In this document: positions 32,739 through 40,481 of the stretch, in pieces
Numbering within the stretch: the stretch's first letter is position 1
Layout: each line of letters starts with the position of its first letter
Source: Zeimonas sp032027205
GTDB taxonomy: Bacteria; Pseudomonadota; Gammaproteobacteria; Burkholderiales; Burkholderiaceae_E
Reading direction: 5' to 3'
Assembly (NCBI GenBank): GCA_032027205.1
Contig: JAVSMN010000001.1
Coordinates: 3,785,418 to 3,849,417, forward strand
Length of the DNA stretch: 64,000 bases
Notes under the pieces: model-generated
Database searches by the model: none
Seen by the model: the letters and a program-made list of their open reading frames with translations, nothing else
What the model was told of the DNA's origin: nothing
Program-made: the position numbers and the translations under genes

Positions 32739-33586
32739 CGCAACGTCGTCCAGACAAGAGTGGCCATGCGTCCGCACCGGCCGTCGCGTCGGTATGAATA
32801 GAAATCCGTCGCGCCGCGCACGGTGCAACGATCGGCGCCGGCCACGCGATGCACGCCGATTTCGCCGAGTCGAAGGCGCGCGAGTGCCGGCAGGTCGGCA
32901 AGCCATTTGCCGCTGCGCTCGCCGGCGGCGAACGCGAGTGCCGCCCTTGGATCGATGTCGCAGAAGCGTTCGCGAACCTCGTCGCCGACCTCGAAGGCCT
33001 CGCGACCGATCGACGGCCCGAGCCACGCGCACAACCCGGAGTCGCCCGCGCCCAGCGCGCGCATCGCCTGCACCGTCCGCTCGAGCACGCCGTCGGCGAG
33101 GCCGCGCCAGCCGGCGTGCGCCGCGGCGACGACTTCGCCCCTCGAATCGGCGAGCAGCACGGGCAGGCAATCGGCAGTGAGCACGGCCAGCACGACGCCG
33201 GCAGTGTTGGTAACCGCCGCGTCGGCGCGCGGCTCGCGGCGCGCCGACGACGCGCCTGCGCTCGGGCCGTCGACCGAAGCGCCGGCTCGGTCGGCGATCA
33301 CGTGCACGTCGGTGCCGTGCACCTGGTCGAGCCAGGTCGGCATCGCGCCGATCGAGCCCGCCAGCCGCTCGCGATTCGCCTGTACCGCAGCCGGGTCGTC
33401 GCCGCAGCGCGCGCCGAGATTCCACCCGCCGGGGCTTCCGTCGACGAGACCCCACGGCCCTGCGCTGACGCCGCCACGCCGCGTCGTCGACAGCGCGCGC
33501 ACGTGCGCGGGAGCCTCCCAGCGCGGGACGAGCACGTCCTCGATGCCGAACAAAGTGTTGCGAGCGGGTGGGCGCTGCGGCGTCAT
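32735..33586 (-). CDS. pgeF: Peptidoglycan editing factor PgeF (YfiH, multicopper polyphenol oxidase family)
   Basis: 283 residues. The YfiH/LACC1 fold, with zinc/copper ligands in LTADCLPVLLAD, AAHAGWRGLADGVLE and GPSIG, plus RRGGVSAGPWG near the N-terminus. The E. coli homologue clears wrongly amidated muropeptides. It overlaps rluD by 4 bases (ATGA), a conserved rluD-pgeF arrangement. A small insertion (about 125-137) separates the motif VHGTDVHVI from the core. Confidence 0.9.
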   Translation of the reverse strand: MTPQRPPARNTLFGIEDVLVPRWEAPAHVRALSTTRRGGVSAGPWGLVDGSPGGWNLGARCGDDPAAVQANRERLAGSIGAMPTWLDQVHGTDVHVIADRAGASVDGPSAGASSARREPRADAAVTNTAGVVLAVLTADCLPVLLADSRGEVVAAAHAGWRGLADGVLERTVQAMRALGAGDSGLCAWLGPSIGREAFEVGDEVRERFCDIDPRAALAFAAGERSGKWLADLPALARLRLGEIGVHRVAGADRCTVRGATDFYSYRRDGRCGRMATLVWTTLR

Positions 33587-34572
33587 TCGCGTGCCTCGAT
33601 CGGCGCGACGTCGATGCCCGCCACCGCGCACAGCGCGCGCAGGTCGTCGGGCAGCGGCGAACGCCACTGCATCGGGCGGCCGTCGGCCGGATGCCGCAGC
33701 GCGAGGCGCCAGGCGTGCAATGCCTGGCGCGCGAAGCCGCCGAGCGCAGGGCCGCCGTACAGCGTGTCGCCGACGAGCGGATGGCCGATCGACCGCAGGT
33801 GCACGCGGATCTGGTGCGTGCGTCCGGATTCGAGCCGGCATTCGAGCAGGCTCAGGTCGCGGCCTTCGAGCGTGCCCAGCGCCAGCCGCTCGTAGTGCGT
33901 GCGCGCTGCCTTGCCTCGCTCGGCGGCGACCACCGCCATGCGCACGCGCGAGACCGGATCGCGTCCGATCGGAGCGTCGATCGTGCCGCTCGAACGGCAC
34001 ACGCCGACGGCGAGCGCGAGGTAGCGCCGTCCCATGCTTCGCTCGGCCAGCTGCTTCGTCAACGACGCGAACGCGCGCTCGCTCTTCGCCACGACGAGCA
34101 GGCCGCTGGTGTCGCGATCGAGGCGGTGCACGATGCCTGCGCGCGGCAGCCGAGCGAGCGCGGGGCGATGATGCAGCAGTCCGTTCATCAACGTGCCGCG
34201 CCAGTTGCCGGCAGCCGGATGCACGACCAGCCCGGCCGGCTTGTCGACGACGAGCAGGTCCTCGTCCTCGTAGGCGAGGCTCAGTTCGACCGGGTCGGGC
34301 GCGAAGGCGTTGTCCGCTTCGCGCGGCTGCGGCTCGACGACGATGCGCTCACTACCCTTCAGGCGCGTGCTGGCGGTTAGCGCGCGTTCGTCGCATTGCA
34401 CCGCGCCCAGCGCGATCCACTGTTGCAGCCGCGTGCGCGAGACTCCGTCGATGCGCGCGGCGAGATAACGGTCGAGGCGCTGGCCGGCTGCATCGGCCGC
34501 GTCGATCACGAGCGCTGCGGGTCGCTCGTCGTCGGGCGCCTCGCCGGGGGCCGTCGCTATAATGCCGCGCAT
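33583..34572 (-). CDS. rluD: 23S rRNA pseudouridine synthase RluD
   Basis: 329 residues. S4-like RNA-binding domain (GQRLDRYLAARIDGVSRTRLQQ, about 30-50) then the RluA-type catalytic domain with the aspartate in AGIVHRLDRDTSGLLVVAKS and the RTHQIRVHLRSIGHPLVGDTLYG motif. It makes pseudouridines 1911, 1915 and 1917 in helix 69. ATG 34572 is on the opposite strand to, and overlapping, the bamD ATG 34571; a GTG at 34509 is an alternative that would leave room for a promoter. Confidence 0.92.
   Translation of the reverse strand: MRGIIATAPGEAPDDERPAALVIDAADAAGQRLDRYLAARIDGVSRTRLQQWIALGAVQCDERALTASTRLKGSERIVVEPQPREADNAFAPDPVELSLAYEDEDLLVVDKPAGLVVHPAAGNWRGTLMNGLLHHRPALARLPRAGIVHRLDRDTSGLLVVAKSERAFASLTKQLAERSMGRRYLALAVGVCRSSGTIDAPIGRDPVSRVRMAVVAAERGKAARTHYERLALGTLEGRDLSLLECRLESGRTHQIRVHLRSIGHPLVGDTLYGGPALGGFARQALHAWRLALRHPADGRPMQWRSPLPDDLRALCAVAGIDVAPIEARE
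34558..34563 (+). promoter_or_regulatory. Consensus -10 box (TATAAT) just before bamD
   Basis: Perfect TATAAT ending 7 bases before the bamD ATG at 34571. Transcription from it would begin at or within a base or two of the ATG. No -35 hexamer of good quality is seen. Confidence 0.5.
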
Positions 34573-35380
34573 GAAATCAGCTCTGGTCTCCTTCGTTCGG
34601 GCCGCCTCGTGCGCGGCCCTGGTGTCGCTGGCGGCCTGCAGCACCTCCGAAGCGCCGGACACGACGCTGGGCTGGACGCCCGAACGATTATATGCAGAGG
34701 CCACCGACGAGATGCGCACGGGCAACTGGGAGCAGGCGGTCAAGCTGCTCGAGAAGCTCGAGGCGCGCTATCCGTTCGGCACCTGGGCGCAGCAGGCGCA
34801 GCTCGACACCGCCTATGCGCACTACAAGGGCGGCGAGCGCGCGCTGGCGCTGGCGGCGATCGATCGCTTCATGAAGCTGCATCCGAATCACGAATCGATC
34901 GACTACGCGCTGTACCTGAAGGGGATCGTCAACTTCAACGAGCAGCAGGGCCTGCTCGCCAAGCTCGGCAGCCAGGACCTCTCCGAGCGCGATCACGCCG
35001 CCTCGCGCGAATCGTTCGACGCGTTCAAGGAGCTCGTCACCCGTTTTCCGGAGAGCAAGTACGCGTCCGACGCGCACCTGCGCATGGAATACCTGGTGAA
35101 CTCGATGGCGCGCGGACAGGTGCACGTGGCCCGCTACTACTTCAAGCGCGGCGCGTACGTCGCCGCCGCCAACCGCGCGCAGGAAGTGGTGCGTCAGTTC
35201 CAGCAGGCGCCGGCCGTCGAGGAGGCGCTGTACCTGCTCGTGAAGTCGTACGACCAGCTCGACATGCCCGAGCTGCGCGATGACGCCGAGCGCGTGCTGC
35301 GAACGAACTTCCCCAACAGCGAGCTGCTCACGAAAGGCCTGCCGGAAGACGATCGTCGCTGGTGGCAGGTGTGGCGCTGA
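34571..35380 (+). CDS. bamD: Outer membrane assembly lipoprotein BamD
   Basis: 269 residues. BamD is the essential lipoprotein of the BAM complex that inserts beta-barrel proteins. Signal peptide with lipobox LAAC puts the lipidated cysteine at about residue 23. Five TPR-like helices follow, with conserved ARYPFGTWAQQAQLDTAYAH, YALYLKGIVNF and FKELVTRFPESKYASDA. ATG 34571 gives the better signal peptide than the ATG at 34562 (MPR-). It overlaps the convergent helicase gene by 53 bases at the 3' end. Confidence 0.94.
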   Translation: MKSALVSFVRAASCAALVSLAACSTSEAPDTTLGWTPERLYAEATDEMRTGNWEQAVKLLEKLEARYPFGTWAQQAQLDTAYAHYKGGERALALAAIDRFMKLHPNHESIDYALYLKGIVNFNEQQGLLAKLGSQDLSERDHAASRESFDAFKELVTRFPESKYASDAHLRMEYLVNSMARGQVHVARYYFKRGAYVAAANRAQEVVRQFQQAPAVEEALYLLVKSYDQLDMPELRDDAERVLRTNFPNSELLTKGLPEDDRRWWQVWR

Positions 35381-37340
35381 GCGACGACTCGCAGAAAGCC
35401 AGCGCGTCTTCGGCATCGCGCGTGCGGCGAAACGCCGGCAGGCTTGCCACGAGCTTTCGCCCGTAGGGGCGCGTCGCCAGCCGCTCGTCGCAGATCATCA
35501 GCACGCCGCGATCGGTCTCCGAACGGATCAGCCTTCCGGCGCCCTGCTTCAGCGCCATCGCCGCGGCGGGCAGCTGCATCTCGCGAAACGGGTCGCGGCC
35601 GGCGCGCCGCGCCGCATCGATGCGCGCCGCGAGAATCGGATCGTCGGGCGCGGCGAACGGAAGCTTGTCGATGACGACGAGCGAGAGCCGGTCGCCGACC
35701 ACGTCGACGCCTTCCCAGAAGCTCGCCGAGCCGACCAGCAGCGGTCGGGGCGACGCGCGAAAACGCTCGATCAGCGCCGAGCGCGACGCGCTGCCCTGCA
35801 CCAGCAGTTCGATGCCGCAATCGGTGGCAGCGATCCGCTCGGCCATCAGCATCGCCTGCTGCTCGACCATGCGCAGGCTCGTGCACAACACGAATGCGCG
35901 TCCGCCGTTGGCGGCGATCAACGGCCACGCGGCGCGCGCGACGCGCTCGGCGAACCCGGCCGACGCCGGATCTCCGCAATCGCGCGGCACGTACAGCAGC
36001 GCCTGCCGCGCGTAATCGAACGGACTGTCGCAGCGCAGCGTTCGCGCATCCTGCAGTCCGGCGGCGGTCGTGAAGTGGTCGAAGTTGCCCGCCACCGACA
36101 GCGTCGCCGAGGTCATGATCCAGGCGCACGGAGAGGCTTCGCGGTGCCGGCGCAGCGTCTCGGCTACCGACAGCGGCGTGATCTGCAACGCGACACCGCT
36201 GGCGTGGACTTCCGCCCAGTGAATGGACTCGGCCTCGCCGGCGCGTTGCCACACGCCGTCGCTCCATTCGCGCAGCCGCTCGGCCAACTCGTCGACGCGA
36301 ACGAGCAGCCGTCCCAGTTCGCGCCCGCGCTCGGCGAAGCGCGCAAGCGCTTCGCGCGGCAGCGAGCGCTGAACGCCCGCGACCGCCTCGCGCAACGCGT
36401 CGTTGGCGCGCGCCTGGGTTGCGTCGCGGCGGCCGGGACGGCCGGCGGCAAGGCGCAGTTCGCGCACCGCCTGCTCGATCTGCGCCGACAGCGCCGTCCA
36501 GTCGGCGGCGTCGAGCGCCTCGTCGCGTCCGGCGCGATGCAGGTCGCGCGCGAAATCGACCAGCTGCCGCGTCGAGACGCCGCGCCCGAGGAACTGCGTG
36601 GCCACCTGCGGCAGCTGATGCGCCTCGTCGAAGACGATCGCGTTCGCACTGGGCAGCAGCTCGGCAACACCCTCGTCGCGCAGCGACAGGTCGGCGCAGA
36701 ACAGGTGATGATTGACGACGACGAGATCGGCCGTCTGCGCGGCCTGCCGTGCGCGGAACACGAAGCAGTTGCCGTAGTCGTCGCACTCCTGGCCGAGGCA
36801 GTTCTCGCGCGTGGACGTGGCCAGCGCCCAGGCGGGCGCGTCTTCGGCGATGCCTGGCGCCTCGCTGCGATCGCCGGTGGCCGAGATGGCCGCGAAGCGC
36901 TCGATGCGACGCAGCACGGCGATGTCTTCCCTGCGCTCGAAACGACCTTCCGCGAGGTTGCGCCGCAGGTGATGCCGGCAGACGTAGTTGGCCCGCCCCT
37001 TGAGCAGCGCGACGCGCGCGCCCGAGCCGAGCGCCTGTCGGAGCCGAGGCAGGTCGCGACGGAAGAGCTGGTCCTGCAGCGTCTTCGTCCCGGTGCTGAC
37101 CAGCACGCGCGCGCCGCTCAGCAGCGCCGGAACCAGGTAGGCGAAGGTCTTGCCCACGCCGGTACCCGCTTCGACGACGAGCGGCTGCGCGGTGTCGATC
37201 GCCTCGGCAACCGCGCGCGCCATCTCCTGCTGCGCAACGCGCGGCACGTACCCGGCAGTGGCCCGGGCGATCGGTCCCTCGGCGTCGAACGCCGCGTCTA
37301 CCGATTCGGCCAGACGCGACGCGGCGCCGGCAAACGGCAT
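35328..37340 (-). CDS. DinG/YoaA-family ATP-dependent DNA helicase
   Basis: 670-residue XPD-like superfamily 2 helicase. Walker A is VEAGTGVGKTFAYLVPALL, the Fe-S cysteines are in NYVCRHHL and ENCLGQECDDYGNC, the DEAH box is VFDEAHQLPQVA, and late motifs LLVGSASFWEGVDVVGDRL and QGAGRLIRSETDRGVL are present. It is likely to act in replication fork repair, as YoaA/DinG do. ATG 37340 shares one base with the DUF465 stop (TGATG). The last 53 bases overlap bamD, so the C-terminal residues (about 653-670) may vary between relatives. Confidence 0.9.
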   Translation of the reverse strand: MPFAGAASRLAESVDAAFDAEGPIARATAGYVPRVAQQEMARAVAEAIDTAQPLVVEAGTGVGKTFAYLVPALLSGARVLVSTGTKTLQDQLFRRDLPRLRQALGSGARVALLKGRANYVCRHHLRRNLAEGRFERREDIAVLRRIERFAAISATGDRSEAPGIAEDAPAWALATSTRENCLGQECDDYGNCFVFRARQAAQTADLVVVNHHLFCADLSLRDEGVAELLPSANAIVFDEAHQLPQVATQFLGRGVSTRQLVDFARDLHRAGRDEALDAADWTALSAQIEQAVRELRLAAGRPGRRDATQARANDALREAVAGVQRSLPREALARFAERGRELGRLLVRVDELAERLREWSDGVWQRAGEAESIHWAEVHASGVALQITPLSVAETLRRHREASPCAWIMTSATLSVAGNFDHFTTAAGLQDARTLRCDSPFDYARQALLYVPRDCGDPASAGFAERVARAAWPLIAANGGRAFVLCTSLRMVEQQAMLMAERIAATDCGIELLVQGSASRSALIERFRASPRPLLVGSASFWEGVDVVGDRLSLVVIDKLPFAAPDDPILAARIDAARRAGRDPFREMQLPAAAMALKQGAGRLIRSETDRGVLMICDERLATRPYGRKLVASLPAFRRTRDAEDALAFCESSLSATPATSDDRLPAGLS

Positions 37341-37579
37341 CAGGCGGGTTCGTCGGGAACGAGTTGCATCTGGAGCAACGCGATCGCGTCCTTGATCTGC
37401 AACTTGCGCTTCTTCAGTCGACGCAACTGCAACTCGTCGAAGTGCGACTGCACGCCGAGCGCGTCGATCATCGTGTCGAGGCCGCGATGTTCGAGTTGCA
37501 GTTCGGTGATGCGCTGTCGGATCGAGTCGCCGATGCCGGTAAGGTTCTCGCTTTCGTCGACACTCTGGTCTTCGATCAT
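37340..37579 (-). CDS. YdcH-type DUF465 small protein
   Basis: 79 residues, all-helical coiled-coil hairpin. The stretch SIRQRITELQLEHRGLDTMIDAL and the closing QLRRLKKRKLQIKDAIALLQ match the DUF465/YdcH family, whose role is unknown. ATG 37579 gives the usual family length. The same frame stays open upstream to an ATG at 37777 that overlaps the zapE stop; that would add 66 residues including a repeat and is considered unlikely. Coupled to the helicase by TGATG. Confidence 0.83.
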   Translation of the reverse strand: MIEDQSVDESENLTGIGDSIRQRITELQLEHRGLDTMIDALGVQSHFDELQLRRLKKRKLQIKDAIALLQMQLVPDEPA

Positions 37580-37715
37580 GTAGGTACCGTTCTCCCCGCG
37601 AGGGGGCCCGAAAGGTGGACACGCAGCGAAAGAAACCGTGCCGCAATGATACGTCCGCAGCCCTCGCCGACTCAATGCGACCGCCCCACCGGAAGTGCCG
37701 CGCGCATTGCCCTCG

Positions 37716-37769
37716 GGTTCGACCTGAGGTTCGACCTGAGGTTCGACCTCAGGTTCGACCTCAGGTTCG
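37716..37769. repeat. 12-bp minisatellite (4.5 copies) between zapE and the DUF465 gene
   Basis: Units at 37716, 37728, 37740 and 37752 (GGTTCGACCTGA or GGTTCGACCTCA) plus a half unit. In the minus-strand frame that begins at ATG 37777 it would read as Val-Glu-Pro-Glu/Gln repeats continuing without a stop into the DUF465 gene. Confidence 0.92.
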
Positions 37770-37776
37770 TTCGACA

Positions 37777-38889
37777 TCACGAAGCGGCGGCGCCGTGCAG
37801 CGCCGCGGCGGCGCTCCTTCGCGGCGCCTGCAGGTATTCGCGCGAATTCATCTCGACCAGCCGGCTGACGGTGCGGTGGAACTCGCCGGCCAGCGCGCCC
37901 TCGGTGTACAGCTGCTCGGGCGCAACCTCGGCCGAGACGATCAGGTTGACCCGCCGGTCGTAGAGCACGTCGACCAGCCAGACGAAGCGCCTGGCCTCCG
38001 AGGCCATCGCCGCGCTCATCCGCGGCACGCCCGACACGATCACCGTGTGGAATCGGCTGGCGATCTCGAGATAGTCGTTCTGCGACCGCGGGCCGCCGCA
38101 CAGCGTGCGGAAATCGAACCACACGGCGCCGCCGGCGCGGCGCAGCGCGCGGATCTCGCGATGCTCGATCATCAGCCGCGGATCCTCGTCGCGCGCTTCG
38201 GCCAGCCGCGCGTAGATCGCGCGCAGCGCCCGATCCGCGGCGAGTCCGAGCGGCGTCTGGTAGGCATTGACGTCGGCGATCGAACGTCGCCGGTAATCGA
38301 CGCCGGCGTCCACGCACAGCACGTCGACGTTGCGTTCGATCAGCTCGATCGCCGGCAGGATCCGATCGCGATGCAACCCTTCCGGATACAGCCCGTCGGG
38401 CCGGTAGTTCGACGTGATGACGAAGGTGACGCCGTGCGCGAACAGGCCGCGCATCAACCGCTCGAGGATCATCGCGTCGGCGATGTCGGAGACGTGGAAT
38501 TCGTCGAAGCAGATCAGCCGGTAGCGGCGCGCGACGTTCGCGGCCACCGCGTCGAGCGGGTCGGCGCGCCCCTTCAGCTCGTCCAGCGACCGGTGCACGC
38601 TGCGCATGAACTCGTGGAAATGCAGTCGCGTCTTGCGCACGACCGGCACCGCGCCGTAGAAGCAGTCCATCAGGAAGCTCTTGCCGCGGCCGACGCCGCC
38701 GTACAGCCAGACGCCGCGCGGCACGTCGGGGCGCAGCACCAGCTTCTTGATGCGATTCGAGCGCGCCGCCTTGAATGCGACGAACTCGTCGCACATGCGC
38801 TGAAGGCGCTCGATCGCCGCCTGCTGGGCGGCATCCGGCGAGTGGCCGCGCTCGGCGAAGGCGCGCGCGCAGGTCTCGGCGACGCTCAC
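37777..38889 (-). CDS. zapE: Cell division ATPase ZapE (AFG1-like)
   Basis: 370-residue AAA-like P-loop ATPase. Walker A is GVWLYGGVGRGKSFLMD near 58-74, the AFG1 signature HFHEFMRSVHRSLDEL follows, then Walker B LICFDEFHVSDIADA and the sensor segment FVITSNYRPDGLYPEGLHRDR. ZapE modulates the FtsZ ring in E. coli. Start is GTG 38889. The helicase and DUF465 genes follow in the same direction; a structured repeat precedes it. Confidence 0.93.
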   Translation of the reverse strand: MSVAETCARAFAERGHSPDAAQQAAIERLQRMCDEFVAFKAARSNRIKKLVLRPDVPRGVWLYGGVGRGKSFLMDCFYGAVPVVRKTRLHFHEFMRSVHRSLDELKGRADPLDAVAANVARRYRLICFDEFHVSDIADAMILERLMRGLFAHGVTFVITSNYRPDGLYPEGLHRDRILPAIELIERNVDVLCVDAGVDYRRRSIADVNAYQTPLGLAADRALRAIYARLAEARDEDPRLMIEHREIRALRRAGGAVWFDFRTLCGGPRSQNDYLEIASRFHTVIVSGVPRMSAAMASEARRFVWLVDVLYDRRVNLIVSAEVAPEQLYTEGALAGEFHRTVSRLVEMNSREYLQAPRRSAAAALHGAAAS

Positions 38890-38902
38890 CGCTAACGACT
38901 TA

Positions 38903-39023
38903 GAACGTGCGAAGGAATCGCAGCGAGCGGCCCGGGGTCGCGCCGAGAAGCGCAGCCGTACGTGAGTACGGCGAGCATCGCAGGCGCGAGATCGGGTCGC
39001 GCAGTAGATTCGTTCGCACGTTC
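38903..39023. repeat. 121-bp palindromic element between lpdA and zapE
   Basis: Outer inverted arms of 17 bases (38903-38919 and 39007-39023) match at 16 positions; an inner perfect hairpin CCGTAC-GTGA-GTACGG lies at 38956-38971 and further self-complementary GC-rich sequence between them. The right arm includes the lpdA stop codon. It resembles a dispersed intergenic repeat (REP/BIME-like) and may also end odh transcription. Confidence 0.75.
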
Positions 39024-40467
39024 ACGCGTTCAGCGAGCGCTTGTCGGTCGCCGCCAGTGCCGCCTCGCGCAGCGCCTCCGACATCGACGGGTGCGGATGC
39101 GAGACCCGGCCGATGTCCTCGGCCGACGCGCGGAACTCCATCGCCAGCGTGGCTTCGGCGATCAGCTCGGAAGCGGCAGCCGAGACGATGTGCACGCCGA
39201 GCACCTCGTCGGTGGCGGCGTCGGCCAGCACCTTGACGAAGCCGGCGGACTGACCGGTGCCGAGCGCGCGTCCGTTGACCGAGAACGGAAACTGGCCGGC
39301 CTTGTACGGGCGGCCGTCCTTCTTCAGCTGCTCCTCGGTGCGTCCGACCCACGCGATCTCGGGCGAGGTGTAGATCACCCACGGGATCATCCCGTAGTCG
39401 ATGTGCGTGTCCTGGCCGGCGATACGCTCGGCGACCATCACGCCTTCGTCCTCGGCCTTGTGAGCGAGCATCGGCCCGCGCACGACGTCGCCAATCGCCC
39501 AGACGTTCGGCGCGCCGGTGCGGCAATACTCGTCCACCGGGACGAAGCCGCGCTCGTCGACGGCGAGATCGATCGCGTCGAGCCCCAGGCCGTCGGTGTT
39601 CGGCACGCGGCCCACCGAAACGATCAGGCGATCGCACTCGAGCACCTGCTCGGCGCCGTCGCCGATCGCGTAGCGCACGCGCGCGCCGTTCTTGCCGACC
39701 TCGACGCCGGCGATGCGCGCATCGAGTTCGATCTTCAGGCCCTGCGACTTGAACTGCTTCCACGCCTCCTTGCGCACGCCCTCGTCGACGGCGCCGAGGA
39801 AGGTGGGCAGCGCTTCGAGCACCGTGACGTCGGCGCCCAGGCGCCGCCACACCGATCCGAGCTCCAGGCCGATGACGCCGGCACCGATGACGCCGAGCCG
39901 CTTCGGCACCTCGGTCATCGCCAGCGCGCCGACGTTGTCGCAGACGATGCGGTTGTCGACGTCCAGCCCAGGCAGCGCGCGCGGCTTCGATCCGGTGGCG
40001 ATGATCACGTGCTTGGCATCGACGAGCTGCGCCGGCGCGCCGTCGGCTTCCTCGTCGGCGACCTCGATGCGGTAGGCGTCGTCCTCGTAGCTGACGAAGC
40101 GGCCGAAGCCCTTCAGCCAGGTGACCTTGTTCTTGCGGAACAGGAACTCGATCCCCTTGGTCATCTTCTTCACGATGCCGGCCTTGCGCTGCTGCATCTT
40201 CGCGATGTCCAGCCGCAGGCCGTCGACGCCGATGCCGTGCGCGTCGTAGCTCTCGAGGGCGAGCTCGTAAGCCTCGCTCGAGGCGAGCAGCGCCTTCGAA
40301 GGAATGCAGCCGACGTTCAGGCAGGTGCCGCCGAGCGAGAGCTCGCCGCTGTCGTTGCGCCAGCCCTCGACGCAGGCAACGTTCATGCCGAGTTGCGCGG
40401 CGCGGATCGCCGCGATGTAACCGCCGGGACCGGCACCGATGACGACGACGTCGTAGGCCTGGGCCAT
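39022..40467 (-). CDS. lpdA: Dihydrolipoamide dehydrogenase (E3) of the 2-oxoglutarate dehydrogenase operon
   Basis: 481-residue flavoprotein. FAD motif VVVIGAGPGGYIAAIRAAQLG, redox disulfide GGTCLNVGCIPSKALL near 48-63, NAD motif GVIGAGVIGLELGSVW and C-terminal HPHPSMSEALREAA with the active-site base. It reoxidises lipoamide for OdhB (and possibly other complexes). Third gene of odhA-odhB-lpdA; 14 bases after odhB. Confidence 0.95.
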   Translation of the reverse strand: MAQAYDVVVIGAGPGGYIAAIRAAQLGMNVACVEGWRNDSGELSLGGTCLNVGCIPSKALLASSEAYELALESYDAHGIGVDGLRLDIAKMQQRKAGIVKKMTKGIEFLFRKNKVTWLKGFGRFVSYEDDAYRIEVADEEADGAPAQLVDAKHVIIATGSKPRALPGLDVDNRIVCDNVGALAMTEVPKRLGVIGAGVIGLELGSVWRRLGADVTVLEALPTFLGAVDEGVRKEAWKQFKSQGLKIELDARIAGVEVGKNGARVRYAIGDGAEQVLECDRLIVSVGRVPNTDGLGLDAIDLAVDERGFVPVDEYCRTGAPNVWAIGDVVRGPMLAHKAEDEGVMVAERIAGQDTHIDYGMIPWVIYTSPEIAWVGRTEEQLKKDGRPYKAGQFPFSVNGRALGTGQSAGFVKVLADAATDEVLGVHIVSAAASELIAEATLAMEFRASAEDIGRVSHPHPSMSEALREAALAATDKRSLNA

Positions 40468-40481
40468 GTTCGCGCGCCTCC

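Noticed and set aside
37716..37769. Possible CRISPR array from the 12-bp repeats
   Set aside because: Units are directly adjacent without spacers and far too short; no cas genes in the window.
37340..37777. A 145-residue DUF465 protein starting at ATG 37777
   Set aside because: DUF465 proteins are about 70-80 residues; the extra part contains a minisatellite and looks like spacer. Kept only as a finding.
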